DNA from: Planctomycetota bacterium
Lineage (GTDB): Bacteria; Planctomycetota; UBA1135; GCA-002686595
Length of the DNA stretch: 62,854 nt
NCBI GenBank assembly: GCA_020853575.1
Contig: JADYYP010000043.1
Coordinates: forward strand, 1 to 62,854
Reading direction: 5' to 3'
The position numbers were made by a program, and so were the translations under genes. Each line of letters opens with the position of its first letter. The stretch's first letter is position 1. The notes under the pieces are model-generated. The model was not told the origin of the DNA. It searched no databases and was given only the letters and a program-made list of their open reading frames with translations. Positions 18,482 through 26,494 of the stretch are shown in pieces.

Positions 18482-18919
18482 ATGAAGAAGCTCTTGCCGT
18501 TCGTGTTCGTCGGCGCCGCCGCGCTCGGCCTCGCCGCCTGGATGCCCGCATCCTCGACCTCTCGACCGACGCTCACCGCGGCCGACGGTGCGCTGGAGGA
18601 GTCGATGGAGCAGATGAACGGCTGCCTGAAGTCCTTGCTCAAGGGCATCAACGCGGAGACCAAGGACAAGGCGCTCGAAACGCTCGCGAAAATGCAGTCC
18701 GCGGTGTTGGTGGCCAAGCTCGAGAAGCCCCACGACCTCAAGCCAGAGGAACTGCTCGGCTATCGCAGGATGTTGGTCGACTTGCTCGCGCTCACCTGCC
18801 GCGTCGAGGGCGCCGTGCTCGACGGCAAATTCGACGACGCCAACAAGTTGGTCAAGGAAGAGCTGACCAAGCTCAAGAAGGACGGCCACGACAAGTTCCA
18901 GAAGGAAGAGAAGCACTGA
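18482..18919 (+). CDS. Exported cytochrome b562-like four-helix protein
   Basis: 145 aa with a signal peptide (MKKLLPFVFVGAAALGLAAW). The mature part is all-helical and aligns by eye with periplasmic cytochrome b562. LEESMEQMN matches the helix that carries the axial Met of that protein, and KDGHDKFQ matches the C-terminal helix that carries the axial His. Met42 and His136 are 94 residues apart, against 95 (Met7-His102) in E. coli b562. Both haem ligands therefore seem conserved, so non-covalent b-haem binding in the periplasm is plausible. There is no CXXCH motif. An apparently single-gene unit with a terminator behind it. A haem-free structural role cannot be ruled out. Confidence 0.7.
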   Translation: MKKLLPFVFVGAAALGLAAWMPASSTSRPTLTAADGALEESMEQMNGCLKSLLKGINAETKDKALETLAKMQSAVLVAKLEKPHDLKPEELLGYRRMLVDLLALTCRVEGAVLDGKFDDANKLVKEELTKLKKDGHDKFQKEEKH

Positions 18920-18943
18920 GCGCAGTGCGTGCTGGACAGCTCC

Positions 18944-18980
18944 CGCGAGCGGTTCGCGCTTCGAGCGTGGACCGCTCGCG
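18944..18980 (+). terminator. Hairpin terminator after the b562-like gene
   Basis: CGCGAGCGGT (18944-18953) and ACCGCTCGCG (18971-18980) form a perfect 10-bp stem with a 17-base loop, 24 bases after the stop codon, followed by CTGCTT. Confidence 0.65.
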
Positions 18981-19015
18981 CTGCTTGGGGCGCTGGCCCT
19001 CGCGGCCTGCGCGCC

Positions 19016-20023
19016 TCAGTCTCCGGGCACGCAACGTCCGCGCGTGAAGTGGGCCAGCGCGATCGCCGCCGGCACGACGAGCACGCTCGCGACCAGCATC
19101 AGGAGCGCGACGCTCTCCAGTCTCCAGAACAGCAGTTCCTCGGCGATGCGCAGGTAGTCGTTGGTCAGGCCGAACGAGCCGCTGCTCGCGTAGTCAGCGC
19201 GCGCGGCTTCGCTGTGCATCAAGCGCCAGCACAGGAACGCGTTGCGCCCGACCAGGAACCAACCGACGGTGCCGTAGAGCGCGCGCTCGAGCCGCGACTT
19301 GGTGAAACCACCGTCGAGCGTCTTCCACAGCGCGAGCGTGGCGAACAAGAGCTCGCCGGCATGACCCGCGAAGAGGTGCAGCACTTCCTTGGCCCCCGAA
19401 AGCGCGAGCGCCGGATAGCCCACGGCGACCAGCGCGCCGGCGATCCAGCGCGCGGGTCCTTGCAGCCAGCGCCATGCGGCCATGGCCAGCGCCAAGGCGA
19501 CGAGCAATACCAGCAGCGGGCTCTGCTCGCCGTGCATCGCGGCCGCGTGTCCGTCGAGTGCGATCGCGGGGAAGGCCGGCATCCCGCAGAACCAGGCGAA
19601 CGCGGCGTGCCCCATCTCGTGCACCAGCGACGCCAGGAACCAGCCCATGTATTCCAGGAGCGGTGTCAGGCCGAACACGGGCCCGGTCAGCGCGCCGAGC
19701 GCGAGGAACAGCCATGGCTCGCGCGCCTCACGTGCCGCCGCTGGCGGCGTTGCGCGCTCGGGCCGATGGCCCACGGCGGCGAGGACGCTCACCCGAGGCG
19801 CTGGCGCAGCGGGCTCGCGCGTGCGTTCGGCGCGCCGCAACAGCTCGCCGCACAAGCAGCACACGAGCTCGGCGGCTCCATTCGAACGGGAGCAACGCGG
19901 GCACACCTGGATCGCAGAGCTGGACACGGGCCGAATATCGGGCGCCGCGGACCCGGGACTTTCACGCTCTCGGTGCGCCGTCGCGCAAGTGCCTCCCGAA
20001 CACGCGAGCGCCCCAGCGACCAC
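19016..20023 (-). CDS. M50-like membrane protein with N-terminal zinc ribbon
   Basis: 335 aa as the longest frame. An N-terminal zinc ribbon (C41-x2-C44 ... C55-x2-C58) precedes several hydrophobic segments. One of them carries SLVHEMGHAAFAW (His135-Glu136, His139), the HExxH signature of membrane-embedded M50/site-2-type metallopeptidases or their inactive relatives. I could not place the third ligand (usually Asp in an N-x2-P-x-x-D context). The start is doubtful: the ATG at 20023 directly abuts a terminator hairpin and lacks a ribosome site, so a start nearer 19927 (GTG) is more likely. Nothing nearby reveals a substrate. Confidence 0.6.
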   Translation of the reverse strand: MVAGALACSGGTCATAHRERESPGSAAPDIRPVSSSAIQVCPRCSRSNGAAELVCCLCGELLRRAERTREPAAPAPRVSVLAAVGHRPERATPPAAAREAREPWLFLALGALTGPVFGLTPLLEYMGWFLASLVHEMGHAAFAWFCGMPAFPAIALDGHAAAMHGEQSPLLVLLVALALAMAAWRWLQGPARWIAGALVAVGYPALALSGAKEVLHLFAGHAGELLFATLALWKTLDGGFTKSRLERALYGTVGWFLVGRNAFLCWRLMHSEAARADYASSGSFGLTNDYLRIAEELLFWRLESVALLMLVASVLVVPAAIALAHFTRGRCVPGD

Positions 20024-20026
20024 AGC

Positions 20027-20063
20027 GACCGAGGCCAGCCGCGGTTCGCGACTGGCCTCGGTC
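20027..20063 (-). terminator. Strong hairpin terminator after the metalloprotease gene
   Basis: GACCGAGGCCAG (20027-20038) and CTGGCCTCGGTC (20052-20063) form a perfect 12-bp stem with a 13-base loop, about 40 bases past the stop codon of the minus-strand metalloprotease gene. It separates that gene from the M50-like gene. Confidence 0.78.
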
Positions 20064-20104
20064 TTCGATTCAGCCTCGAGCGCGGCTCGAGCGCGCGCTG
20101 AGCG

Positions 20105-23053
20105 TCACGGTGCCAACGTGAATTGCACCGCGTTGGTGAGGTTGGTGGTCTTCGGGCTCGGCGGATCGCGGTACCAAGCCTGCACTTGGACCACGTCGCC
20201 GGGCGCGAACGGAGTGCCGAGCGCGCCCGGGTGCGTCGCCACCCACTCTTGGAAGATCTGCGCGAGCTGACCGTTGCACACGCCCGAAGTGCCGCTCGAG
20301 ATCATGCTCGACATGCGCTGCGTCGGCGCCTTGACGCACAGGAAGCTCGACGACGAACCCCAGGGTGAGCTGGCCGGCCCACTGACCGAGTAGAAGTACA
20401 GGCCGAACTTCGCGCCCTCGACGCCCGCGACGTGCAACAGGAATCCGTTGCCAGTGGGCGGAGCGACGCTCAGGCTGCCGTTGCCCGTGAGCACCGGGAC
20501 GCAGCCGATGCTGCTCGTGCCCGAAGTGCAGTAACTGACGCTCATGCCGGGCTCGCACTCGTCGAGCGTGCCGTTGGCATTGAGGTCGAAGCTGGTCGTG
20601 CTCGCGAGGTCGCACAGGTCGCCGATGCCGTTGGCGTTGCAGTCCGCCTGATCGGGATTGGGCAGCGAGCAGTTGTCGTTGCAGTCCGCCACTCCGTCGC
20701 CGTCGCTGTCGGTGTCGGGCACGCCGCAGCCGCACGTACCGGGGCTGGCCTTCAGCGGATCCGCGGGGCATCCGTCGCAGGCGTCCCCGACGAGATCGCC
20801 GTCTCCGTCGAGCTGATTGGAGTTGGAGACACTCGGACAGTTGTCGCAGATGTCCCCGCGACCATCGCCGTCGACGTCGAGCTGATTGGAGTTGGCGGCA
20901 CTCGGGCAGTTGTCACACACGTCGCCGCGCGCATCTCCGTCGCCGTCCAACTGGTTGTTGTTGGACACCGAGGGACAGTTGTCGCACACGTCGCCGCGGC
21001 CGTCGTTGTCGATGTCCGCCTGGTTGTTGTTCGCGACCGACGGGCAGTTGTCGCAAACATCGCCGGCGCTGTCGCCGTCGGCGTTGGCCTGGTTCTGATT
21101 GGCGACGAAGTCGCAGTTGTCGCAGGCGTCGCCGAGCGTGTCCCCGTCGCTGTTCAGCTGGTTGTTGTTGGAGACCGAAGGACAGTTGTCGCACACGTCG
21201 CCGCGGCCGTCGTTGTCGGCGTCCGCCTGGTTGTTGTTCGCGACCGACGGACAGTTGTCGCAGACATCGCCGGCGCTGTCGCCGTCGGCGTTGGCCTGGT
21301 TCTGATTGGCGATGAAGTCGCAGTTGTCGCAAGCGTCGCCGAGCGTGTCCCCGTCGCTGTTCAGCTGGTTGTTGTTGGACACCGAGGGACAGTTGTCGCA
21401 CACGTCGCCACGGCCGTCGCCGTCGGCATCGGCCTGGTTGTTGTTCGCGACCGACGGACAGTTGTCGCAGGCATCGCCGGCGCTGTCGCCGTCGGCGTTC
21501 GCTTGGCTCGAGTTCGCGACCGAGGGACAGTTGTCGCAGGCGTCTCCCTGTGCGTCGCCGTCGGCATTGGACTGGCTCGCGTTGGAGACGCTCGGGCAGT
21601 TGTCGCACGCGTCTCCATCGCCGTCGCCGTCGCCGTCGGCCTGATTCGCGTTGGCCGTGCTCGGGCAATTGTCGCAAGCGTTGCCGAGACCGTCGCCATC
21701 CGAGTCCGCTTGGTTGGCGTTCGACACGCTCGGGCAATTGTCCGTGCAATTGTCGACACCGTCTCCGTCACTGTCGGGACACGGCGCGGTCGAAATCCGC
21801 AGCTCGTAGAACTGAGCGTAGTTGAAGCCAATCGGGTCGGCCGAGACGCGCAGGTAATAGTCCGCCGGCGGAAGCTCCTGATCCACACGCTCCGGAATCC
21901 CACTTGGATTGGCATTGGAGAACTGGATCACGGTCGTGCCGTCCGCTGCGAGCAACTCCAGACGCAAATTGGCCGCGTGCAGCAGATCGAGTGTCTGCGG
22001 AGTCGTCGCGCACGAGCCGTTGTTCGGGTTCTGCGACGAGACTTGGTAGGTGGAGCCGACCGGCTGGAGGTCGACTCGTATGCGCGCGGGCTGCAGCAGC
22101 AAGAGCTTGAAGTGGTCGACGTCGTTTATCTTGCTCACCGAATAGAGGCGCGCGTCGACCGGCGAGCTCCCGCTCAGCGGCGCGTAGATCTCTCCCAGGA
22201 TCACGGAGATGTTGCTGCTGAGCGGCACGGTCCAGTTGCTCGAGCCCGCAACGTCGTTGGGCTCGAGCGCGTCACCGTATTGCGAGTGCACGGCGAGGAT
22301 GTCGTCGGCGCGCGGACCGTCGAAGGTCAGATCGATGAACGGCTCCATCAGGAAGTCCGCCACGCCCTGGTCGCACGAGTGCATCAGACCGGTGCCGTGG
22401 CCGAGCTCGTGCGTCACCACTTGGCGCAGGAAGAGGTGGCTGTTCGCGCTCTGGCCCCAGGCCTCGAAGCTGTCGAGCACCATGTCACCGCCGAGCGAAG
22501 GGAACAGGTCGTAGCCGAGCACGTTGCCCCCGGAACCGCCACCCGAGTCGAGCACCTTCATCCCGATGCGGATGTCACCGCGCGTGGGACTGCCCGGGGA
22601 ACCCCAGGCCGCGCCGTCGTCGGTCACGCCGTTGGTCGAGACGAAGACGAAGTCGATGCCGCTGACCTGCTCCCAGCGGTCGAAGCAGGCCTGGATGCGC
22701 TGGACCGCCGTCTGGGCGCCGCCCTGGAACAAGAACTTCGTGTTCATGGTGGCGAAGAACGCGCTGCCCTGCGCGCTCCAGCCGTTGGCGAACTCGTCAG
22801 GGATCACCGTGCCGTCGGGAACGAAGCTCCAGCGCACGGTTTGCGGCGTGGCGCTTCCCGATTGACCGTTCCAGGCGGTCGTCCAGTAGGCCTCGGGTGC
22901 CGAAGGGATCTGCTCCAGCACGTCGTGCACGTACTCGGAGCTCGAGTCTGGTGAGAAACACACCGCTCCGCCGCCGGGGAGGCCTTGGGCCGTGAGCACG
23001 GGCAGCGGCAGCGAAAGGCAGGCGAGCAGGCCAAACACGGGCAAATTGCGCAT
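20105..23053 (-). CDS. Secreted matrixin-type metalloprotease with thrombospondin type 3 repeats
   Basis: 982 aa from the ATG at 23053, which opens a signal peptide (residues 1-22). The N-terminal 240 residues form a zinc metalloprotease domain with a full HELGHGTGLMH motif (His215, Glu216, His219, His225) followed by a Met-turn (FLMEP), typical of the M10/metzincin group. A bacterial pre-peptidase-like beta domain follows (about 280-480). Then come about fifteen 23-residue repeats of the type DxDGDGxGDxCDNCPSVxNxNQ, calcium-binding thrombospondin type 3 repeats. Residues 841-982 form the module shared with two other secreted proteins here. The product should be a calcium-stabilised extracellular protease or adhesin. 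It is a single-gene unit with its own terminator. Confidence 0.88.
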   Translation of the reverse strand: MRNLPVFGLLACLSLPLPVLTAQGLPGGGAVCFSPDSSSEYVHDVLEQIPSAPEAYWTTAWNGQSGSATPQTVRWSFVPDGTVIPDEFANGWSAQGSAFFATMNTKFLFQGGAQTAVQRIQACFDRWEQVSGIDFVFVSTNGVTDDGAAWGSPGSPTRGDIRIGMKVLDSGGGSGGNVLGYDLFPSLGGDMVLDSFEAWGQSANSHLFLRQVVTHELGHGTGLMHSCDQGVADFLMEPFIDLTFDGPRADDILAVHSQYGDALEPNDVAGSSNWTVPLSSNISVILGEIYAPLSGSSPVDARLYSVSKINDVDHFKLLLLQPARIRVDLQPVGSTYQVSSQNPNNGSCATTPQTLDLLHAANLRLELLAADGTTVIQFSNANPSGIPERVDQELPPADYYLRVSADPIGFNYAQFYELRISTAPCPDSDGDGVDNCTDNCPSVSNANQADSDGDGLGNACDNCPSTANANQADGDGDGDGDACDNCPSVSNASQSNADGDAQGDACDNCPSVANSSQANADGDSAGDACDNCPSVANNNQADADGDGRGDVCDNCPSVSNNNQLNSDGDTLGDACDNCDFIANQNQANADGDSAGDVCDNCPSVANNNQADADNDGRGDVCDNCPSVSNNNQLNSDGDTLGDACDNCDFVANQNQANADGDSAGDVCDNCPSVANNNQADIDNDGRGDVCDNCPSVSNNNQLDGDGDARGDVCDNCPSAANSNQLDVDGDGRGDICDNCPSVSNSNQLDGDGDLVGDACDGCPADPLKASPGTCGCGVPDTDSDGDGVADCNDNCSLPNPDQADCNANGIGDLCDLASTTSFDLNANGTLDECEPGMSVSYCTSGTSSIGCVPVLTGNGSLSVAPPTGNGFLLHVAGVEGAKFGLYFYSVSGPASSPWGSSSSFLCVKAPTQRMSSMISSGTSGVCNGQLAQIFQEWVATHPGALGTPFAPGDVVQVQAWYRDPPSPKTTNLTNAVQFTLAP
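20766..21777 (-). repeat. Tandem 69-bp coding repeats (thrombospondin type 3 array)
   Basis: About fifteen tandem copies of a 69-bp unit lie inside the metalloprotease gene. A higher-order 207-bp block (three units, beginning with the variant unit DACDNCDF) is repeated almost base for base at roughly 20,942-21,148 and 21,149-21,355. This indicates recent duplication of a three-unit block and a likely length polymorphism. Confidence 0.9.
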
Positions 23054-23259
23054 GGATCGACTCGTGGACAGGGTCACGCGCGCCGCACCGCGATCCGTTC
23101 GCGGCCGGCGCTCGAGAACACCCACGCCGAATGACGCGGCCGCTGGCCGGCGAAAATCGAAGCTCCCGAGCATTGGCCGCGGCGGATCTCGGTGCCCCAT
23201 TGCGTGACTCGCCTCACCCGCGCAGCTGGCGTGGCGCGACACCGCGAGCGCAACAAGGC

Positions 23260-23296
23260 GCCGGGCCGCGGCCCCCAGCGGGAGACGCGGCCCGGC
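23260..23296 (-). terminator. Strong hairpin terminator of the box operon
   Basis: GCCGGGCCGCG (23260-23270) and CGCGGCCCGGC (23286-23296) form a perfect 11-bp stem with a 15-base loop, 24 bases past the boxB stop codon on the minus strand. CGCCTTGTTG follows. The remaining ~200 bases up to the metalloprotease start hold nothing else I can identify. Confidence 0.75.
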
Positions 23297-23319
23297 GTGA
23301 ACGGCGTGGGCTCAGCGCA

Positions 23320-24738
23320 TCAGGCCAGCTTCACGTACTCGAAGTCGACGCCCTTGTCGTCGATGCCCTTGGCGGGTGCCGCGATCCAGCTCGCGTACTT
23401 GCCTTGCTCGTAGACCGGCTTCATCAGGCTCTTGACGAAGGCTCGGTCCTTGGCGCTGGGCAACCACTGGTCGACGTGCTTCTGCCAGGTCGTCTCGTCC
23501 AGCAACTCGCCCGTGTCCGGGTGGAAGTGCCCGGCGGAGTAGCAGCCGATCTTGCGGTTGAAGCGGCGGTGCGGGAGCTTGAAGCGCACCGGCGAATCGA
23601 AGCGCTCCGCGATGCGGTTCCAGTAGTCGATGCCCTTCTGGTTGTCGCGGATGTACTCGTCGCGCAGCACCTCGTTCATCGCGTTGCGCAGCGGGACCTC
23701 CTCGCTCGAGATGCGGCCGTCGACGAAGTTCTCGAACTTGTAGGAGCCCTCGAGCGCCAGGTGATCCGCTTGCTTCTCCTCGTACGCCCGACCCTTGAGG
23801 CCCGAGCGGAAGAAGTTGGCCGAGTTCGAGCTGATCTCGGCGCCGTACAGGTCGGTCGAGGAGCTCGCCCAGAAATTGATGTACTTCTGGATCACGTCGA
23901 TCGGGATCGCGCCGTACTCGCGCACGTCTCGGTCGGGGTGTTCCTTCATCAACTGCAGGGTGCGCTCGATCACGCGGCCCACGCCGGTCTGGCCGACGAA
24001 CATGTGGTGCGCCTCCTCGGTCAGCATGAAGCGGCAGGTGCGCGACAGCGGATCGAAGCCCGACTCCGCCAGCGCCAGCAGTTGGAACTTGCCGTCGCGG
24101 TCGGTGAACATCGTGAAGCAGAAGAAACTCAGCCAGTCTTCGCAGGGCTCGTTGAACGTCCCCAGGATGCGCGGGTGGTCGGGGTTGCCCGAGCGACGGT
24201 GCAGCAGCTCTTCGGCCTCCTCGCGGCCGTCTTTGCCGAAGTAGGTGTGGAGCAGGTACACCATGGCCCACAGGTGGCGGCCTTCCTCGACGTTGACCTG
24301 GAACAGGTTGCGCAGGTCGTAGAGCGAGGGCGCGGTGTGTCCGAGCAAGCGCTGCTGCTCGACGCTGGCGGGCTCGGTGTCGGCCTGCGTGACGATCAAG
24401 CGTCGCAGCCAATTGCGGTACTCACCCGGCACCTGCTGCCAAGCCGGTTGGCCGAAGTGGTCACCGAATCCGACCACGCGACCCTGCTCCGCCGGCGAGA
24501 GGAAGATGCCCCAGCGATAGTCGGGCATCTTGACGTAGCCGAAGTGCGCCCAGCCCTCGGCGCCGACGTTGATCGCAGTGCGCAGGTAGACGTCCTTGGT
24601 GTTGAAATCCGTCGGACCCATCTGGGCCCACCACTCGAGGTAGTTGGGCTGCCAGGCTTCGAGCGCGCGCTGCAGGCGCTTGTCCCCGGCGAGGTCGACG
24701 TTGTTGGGGATCTTCTGCGTGTAATCGATGCCGGTCAT
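23320..24738 (-). CDS. boxB: Benzoyl-CoA 2,3-epoxidase, oxygenase subunit BoxB
   Basis: 472-aa non-haem di-iron oxygenase that epoxidises benzoyl-CoA with O2 in the aerobic-hybrid (box) benzoate pathway. It is close to full BoxB length. Di-iron carboxylate/His motifs are visible: Glu152-x2-His155 in VNVEEGRHLW and Glu242-x2-His245 in MLTEEAHHMF. A Glu near 122 (TQADTEPAS) and the FTDRDGKF segment fit the remaining ligand and substrate region. It lies 18 bases after boxC in the same operon. The reductase BoxA, benzoate-CoA ligase and the aldehyde dehydrogenase BoxD are not in the window, so electrons must come from a gene elsewhere. Confidence 0.93.
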   Translation of the reverse strand: MTGIDYTQKIPNNVDLAGDKRLQRALEAWQPNYLEWWAQMGPTDFNTKDVYLRTAINVGAEGWAHFGYVKMPDYRWGIFLSPAEQGRVVGFGDHFGQPAWQQVPGEYRNWLRRLIVTQADTEPASVEQQRLLGHTAPSLYDLRNLFQVNVEEGRHLWAMVYLLHTYFGKDGREEAEELLHRRSGNPDHPRILGTFNEPCEDWLSFFCFTMFTDRDGKFQLLALAESGFDPLSRTCRFMLTEEAHHMFVGQTGVGRVIERTLQLMKEHPDRDVREYGAIPIDVIQKYINFWASSSTDLYGAEISSNSANFFRSGLKGRAYEEKQADHLALEGSYKFENFVDGRISSEEVPLRNAMNEVLRDEYIRDNQKGIDYWNRIAERFDSPVRFKLPHRRFNRKIGCYSAGHFHPDTGELLDETTWQKHVDQWLPSAKDRAFVKSLMKPVYEQGKYASWIAAPAKGIDDKGVDFEYVKLA

Positions 24739-24756
24739 GGTCGTGCTCTTCCTGAT

Positions 24757-26406
24757 TCAGGTCCTGGCGACGTCGAAGGCGGGGCGATTGGGTGTTCCGT
24801 AGCAGGTGAGCGCACCGCGCTCCCCCACGGCGTTCGGGCGCTGGAAGATCCAGTTCTGCCAGGCGCTCAAGCGCCCGAAGATCTTGGTCTCCATCGTTTC
24901 GGGGCCGGCGAAGCGCAAGTTGGCTTCCATGCCGGTCATCGCGTCCGGTGAGAACGAAGCGCGCTCTTCGATCGCGAGCCGCAGCTCGTCGTCCCAGTCG
25001 ATCGCGTCGGGCATGTAGGTGTCGAGGCCCAGCTCGTGCGCTTGCGCGGCGCCGAAGTGGCCCGCGGTGCCGAGCACCTCGTCGACCTTGGCGGGCGTGC
25101 CGAGGAAGCGCGTCTGCAGCCGCGAAAGGCCGTTCGACATGGGGAACAGGCCCGTGTTGGCCGCGGTCACGGCAAAGGTCACCGGACGCGCCTCGTCGTC
25201 GAGCACGTAGGTGCGGTCGCACGCGAGCGCCAGCTCGAGCCCGGTGCCGCACCACGTCGTGCCTTCGTCGCAGATCGCGTACAAGCTCTTGGCGGTGTTG
25301 TCGAGGCGCTTGAGCACGCGCTTGACCAAGTGGCGCGTCTCGGTCGTGAACCAATTGCCGCCACCGGAGAGCAGCTCGTCCATCTTGCTCCAGGTGGCCG
25401 CTGGCCCCTTGGCGCGCAGCAGCACGAGCGCGATGTCCGGCTCGTTGAAGCGCAAGTTGCACAACGCGTCGTCGAGTTCGCGGAACGCGCGCAGGACCCA
25501 CCATCCACTGCCCTGGGCGAGCGCCTCGGCGGCGTCCTTCGCGCCCGAATCCGGTGCACGGATCGTGAGCTCGACCACGCGCTGCGCGCGGTCGAACTCG
25601 AGGGTGACATGCTTGTACCGGCGCGCGTCGGCGCTGGCCTCGCAACGGATCTCGTCGAGTTCGACGCCCTTGCTCGCGCGCTGCGGAACGCTGTCCGCGA
25701 GCTTGCGCGCCCATTCCTTGACCGTGTCGTTCCACTTCGAGAGCGACGCGATGCCGTCGACCAAGTTCCACTCGACCGCGCGCTTGCCCTTGATGCCCTC
25801 CGCGACCGTGGAGAACGCGTCGCAGTGGTCGCGGCGCAACTTGCGCTTGTCGGTGATGCGCGTCAGGCCGCCTGTGCCCGGCAGCACACCCAAGAGCGGC
25901 ACTTCGGGGTAGCTCACCGCGCTGTTGCGGTCGTCGGCCAAGAGGATCTTGTCGCAGGCGATCGCGAGCTCGTAACCGCCGCCGGAGGCGGTGCCGTTGA
26001 GCGCGGCGAGGAACTTGACCGAGGAGTTCGCGCTCGCGTCCTCGAGGTACAGCCGCGTCTCGTTGGTGTACTTGCAGAAGTTGACTTTGAAGCCGTGGGT
26101 GCTCGTGCGCAGCATCACGATGTTCGCGCCAGCGCAGAACACGCGGTCGAGACCGCCGGTGACGACCACGCAGCGCACTTCGGGGTGCTCGAAGCGGATG
26201 CGCTGGGTCGCATCGGCGAGCTCGATGTCGACACCGATGTCGTAGCTGTTGAGCTTGAGCTCGTAGCCCTCGCGCTGGCCGAGGTGCTGCTGCACGGCCA
26301 TCACGAGCGTCGCGATGTCGCCCTCGAAGCTGAGCTTCCAGTGCTGGTAGCGACTGGGGTGCGTCTGGAAGGCGACGGGTTGGGTCGGTGCTGCGTGGGC
26401 GGCCAC
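24757..26406 (-). CDS. boxC: Benzoyl-CoA-dihydrodiol lyase BoxC
   Basis: 549 aa if translation starts at the GTG at 26406. A longer frame to 26496 would run through the palindromic operator and add atypical sequence, while known BoxC proteins are about 550 aa and begin shortly before the FxTxPSRYxHWKLSF segment seen here. It is a double crotonase-like enzyme that opens the non-aromatic ring of the benzoyl-CoA epoxide/dihydrodiol to an aldehyde plus formate. The crotonase segments CAGANIVMLR, NGTASGGGYELAIACDK and PLLGVLPGTGGLTR are intact. It is the first gene of a boxC-boxB operon, divergent from the BoxR-type regulator. Confidence 0.93.
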   Translation of the reverse strand: MAAHAAPTQPVAFQTHPSRYQHWKLSFEGDIATLVMAVQQHLGQREGYELKLNSYDIGVDIELADATQRIRFEHPEVRCVVVTGGLDRVFCAGANIVMLRTSTHGFKVNFCKYTNETRLYLEDASANSSVKFLAALNGTASGGGYELAIACDKILLADDRNSAVSYPEVPLLGVLPGTGGLTRITDKRKLRRDHCDAFSTVAEGIKGKRAVEWNLVDGIASLSKWNDTVKEWARKLADSVPQRASKGVELDEIRCEASADARRYKHVTLEFDRAQRVVELTIRAPDSGAKDAAEALAQGSGWWVLRAFRELDDALCNLRFNEPDIALVLLRAKGPAATWSKMDELLSGGGNWFTTETRHLVKRVLKRLDNTAKSLYAICDEGTTWCGTGLELALACDRTYVLDDEARPVTFAVTAANTGLFPMSNGLSRLQTRFLGTPAKVDEVLGTAGHFGAAQAHELGLDTYMPDAIDWDDELRLAIEERASFSPDAMTGMEANLRFAGPETMETKIFGRLSAWQNWIFQRPNAVGERGALTCYGTPNRPAFDVART

Positions 26407-26440
26407 GGGGGTGTTCCGAAGGGGCTGGTGTCGGGCTGGA

Positions 26441-26460
26441 GTGGGCAGTATACTTCCCAC
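26441..26460. promoter_or_regulatory. Palindromic operator in the boxC-boxR intergenic region
   Basis: A 20-base palindrome with arms GTGGGcAGTAT and ATACTtCCCAC matches its own reverse complement at 18 of 20 positions. The centre reads AGTATACT, so a TATACT -10-like hexamer is present on both strands. It lies 35 bases upstream of each start (boxC at 26406, boxR-like at 26495). This is the expected place for a BoxR-type operator controlling both directions. Confidence 0.75.
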
Positions 26461-26494
26461 ATGGCGTGCGGCCGAGAAGTGTAGTGCGCAGTCC

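Noticed and set aside
20766..21777. CRISPR-like regular repeats
   Set aside because: The 69-bp units are contiguous, in frame and encode thrombospondin type 3 repeats. There are no spacers and no cas genes.
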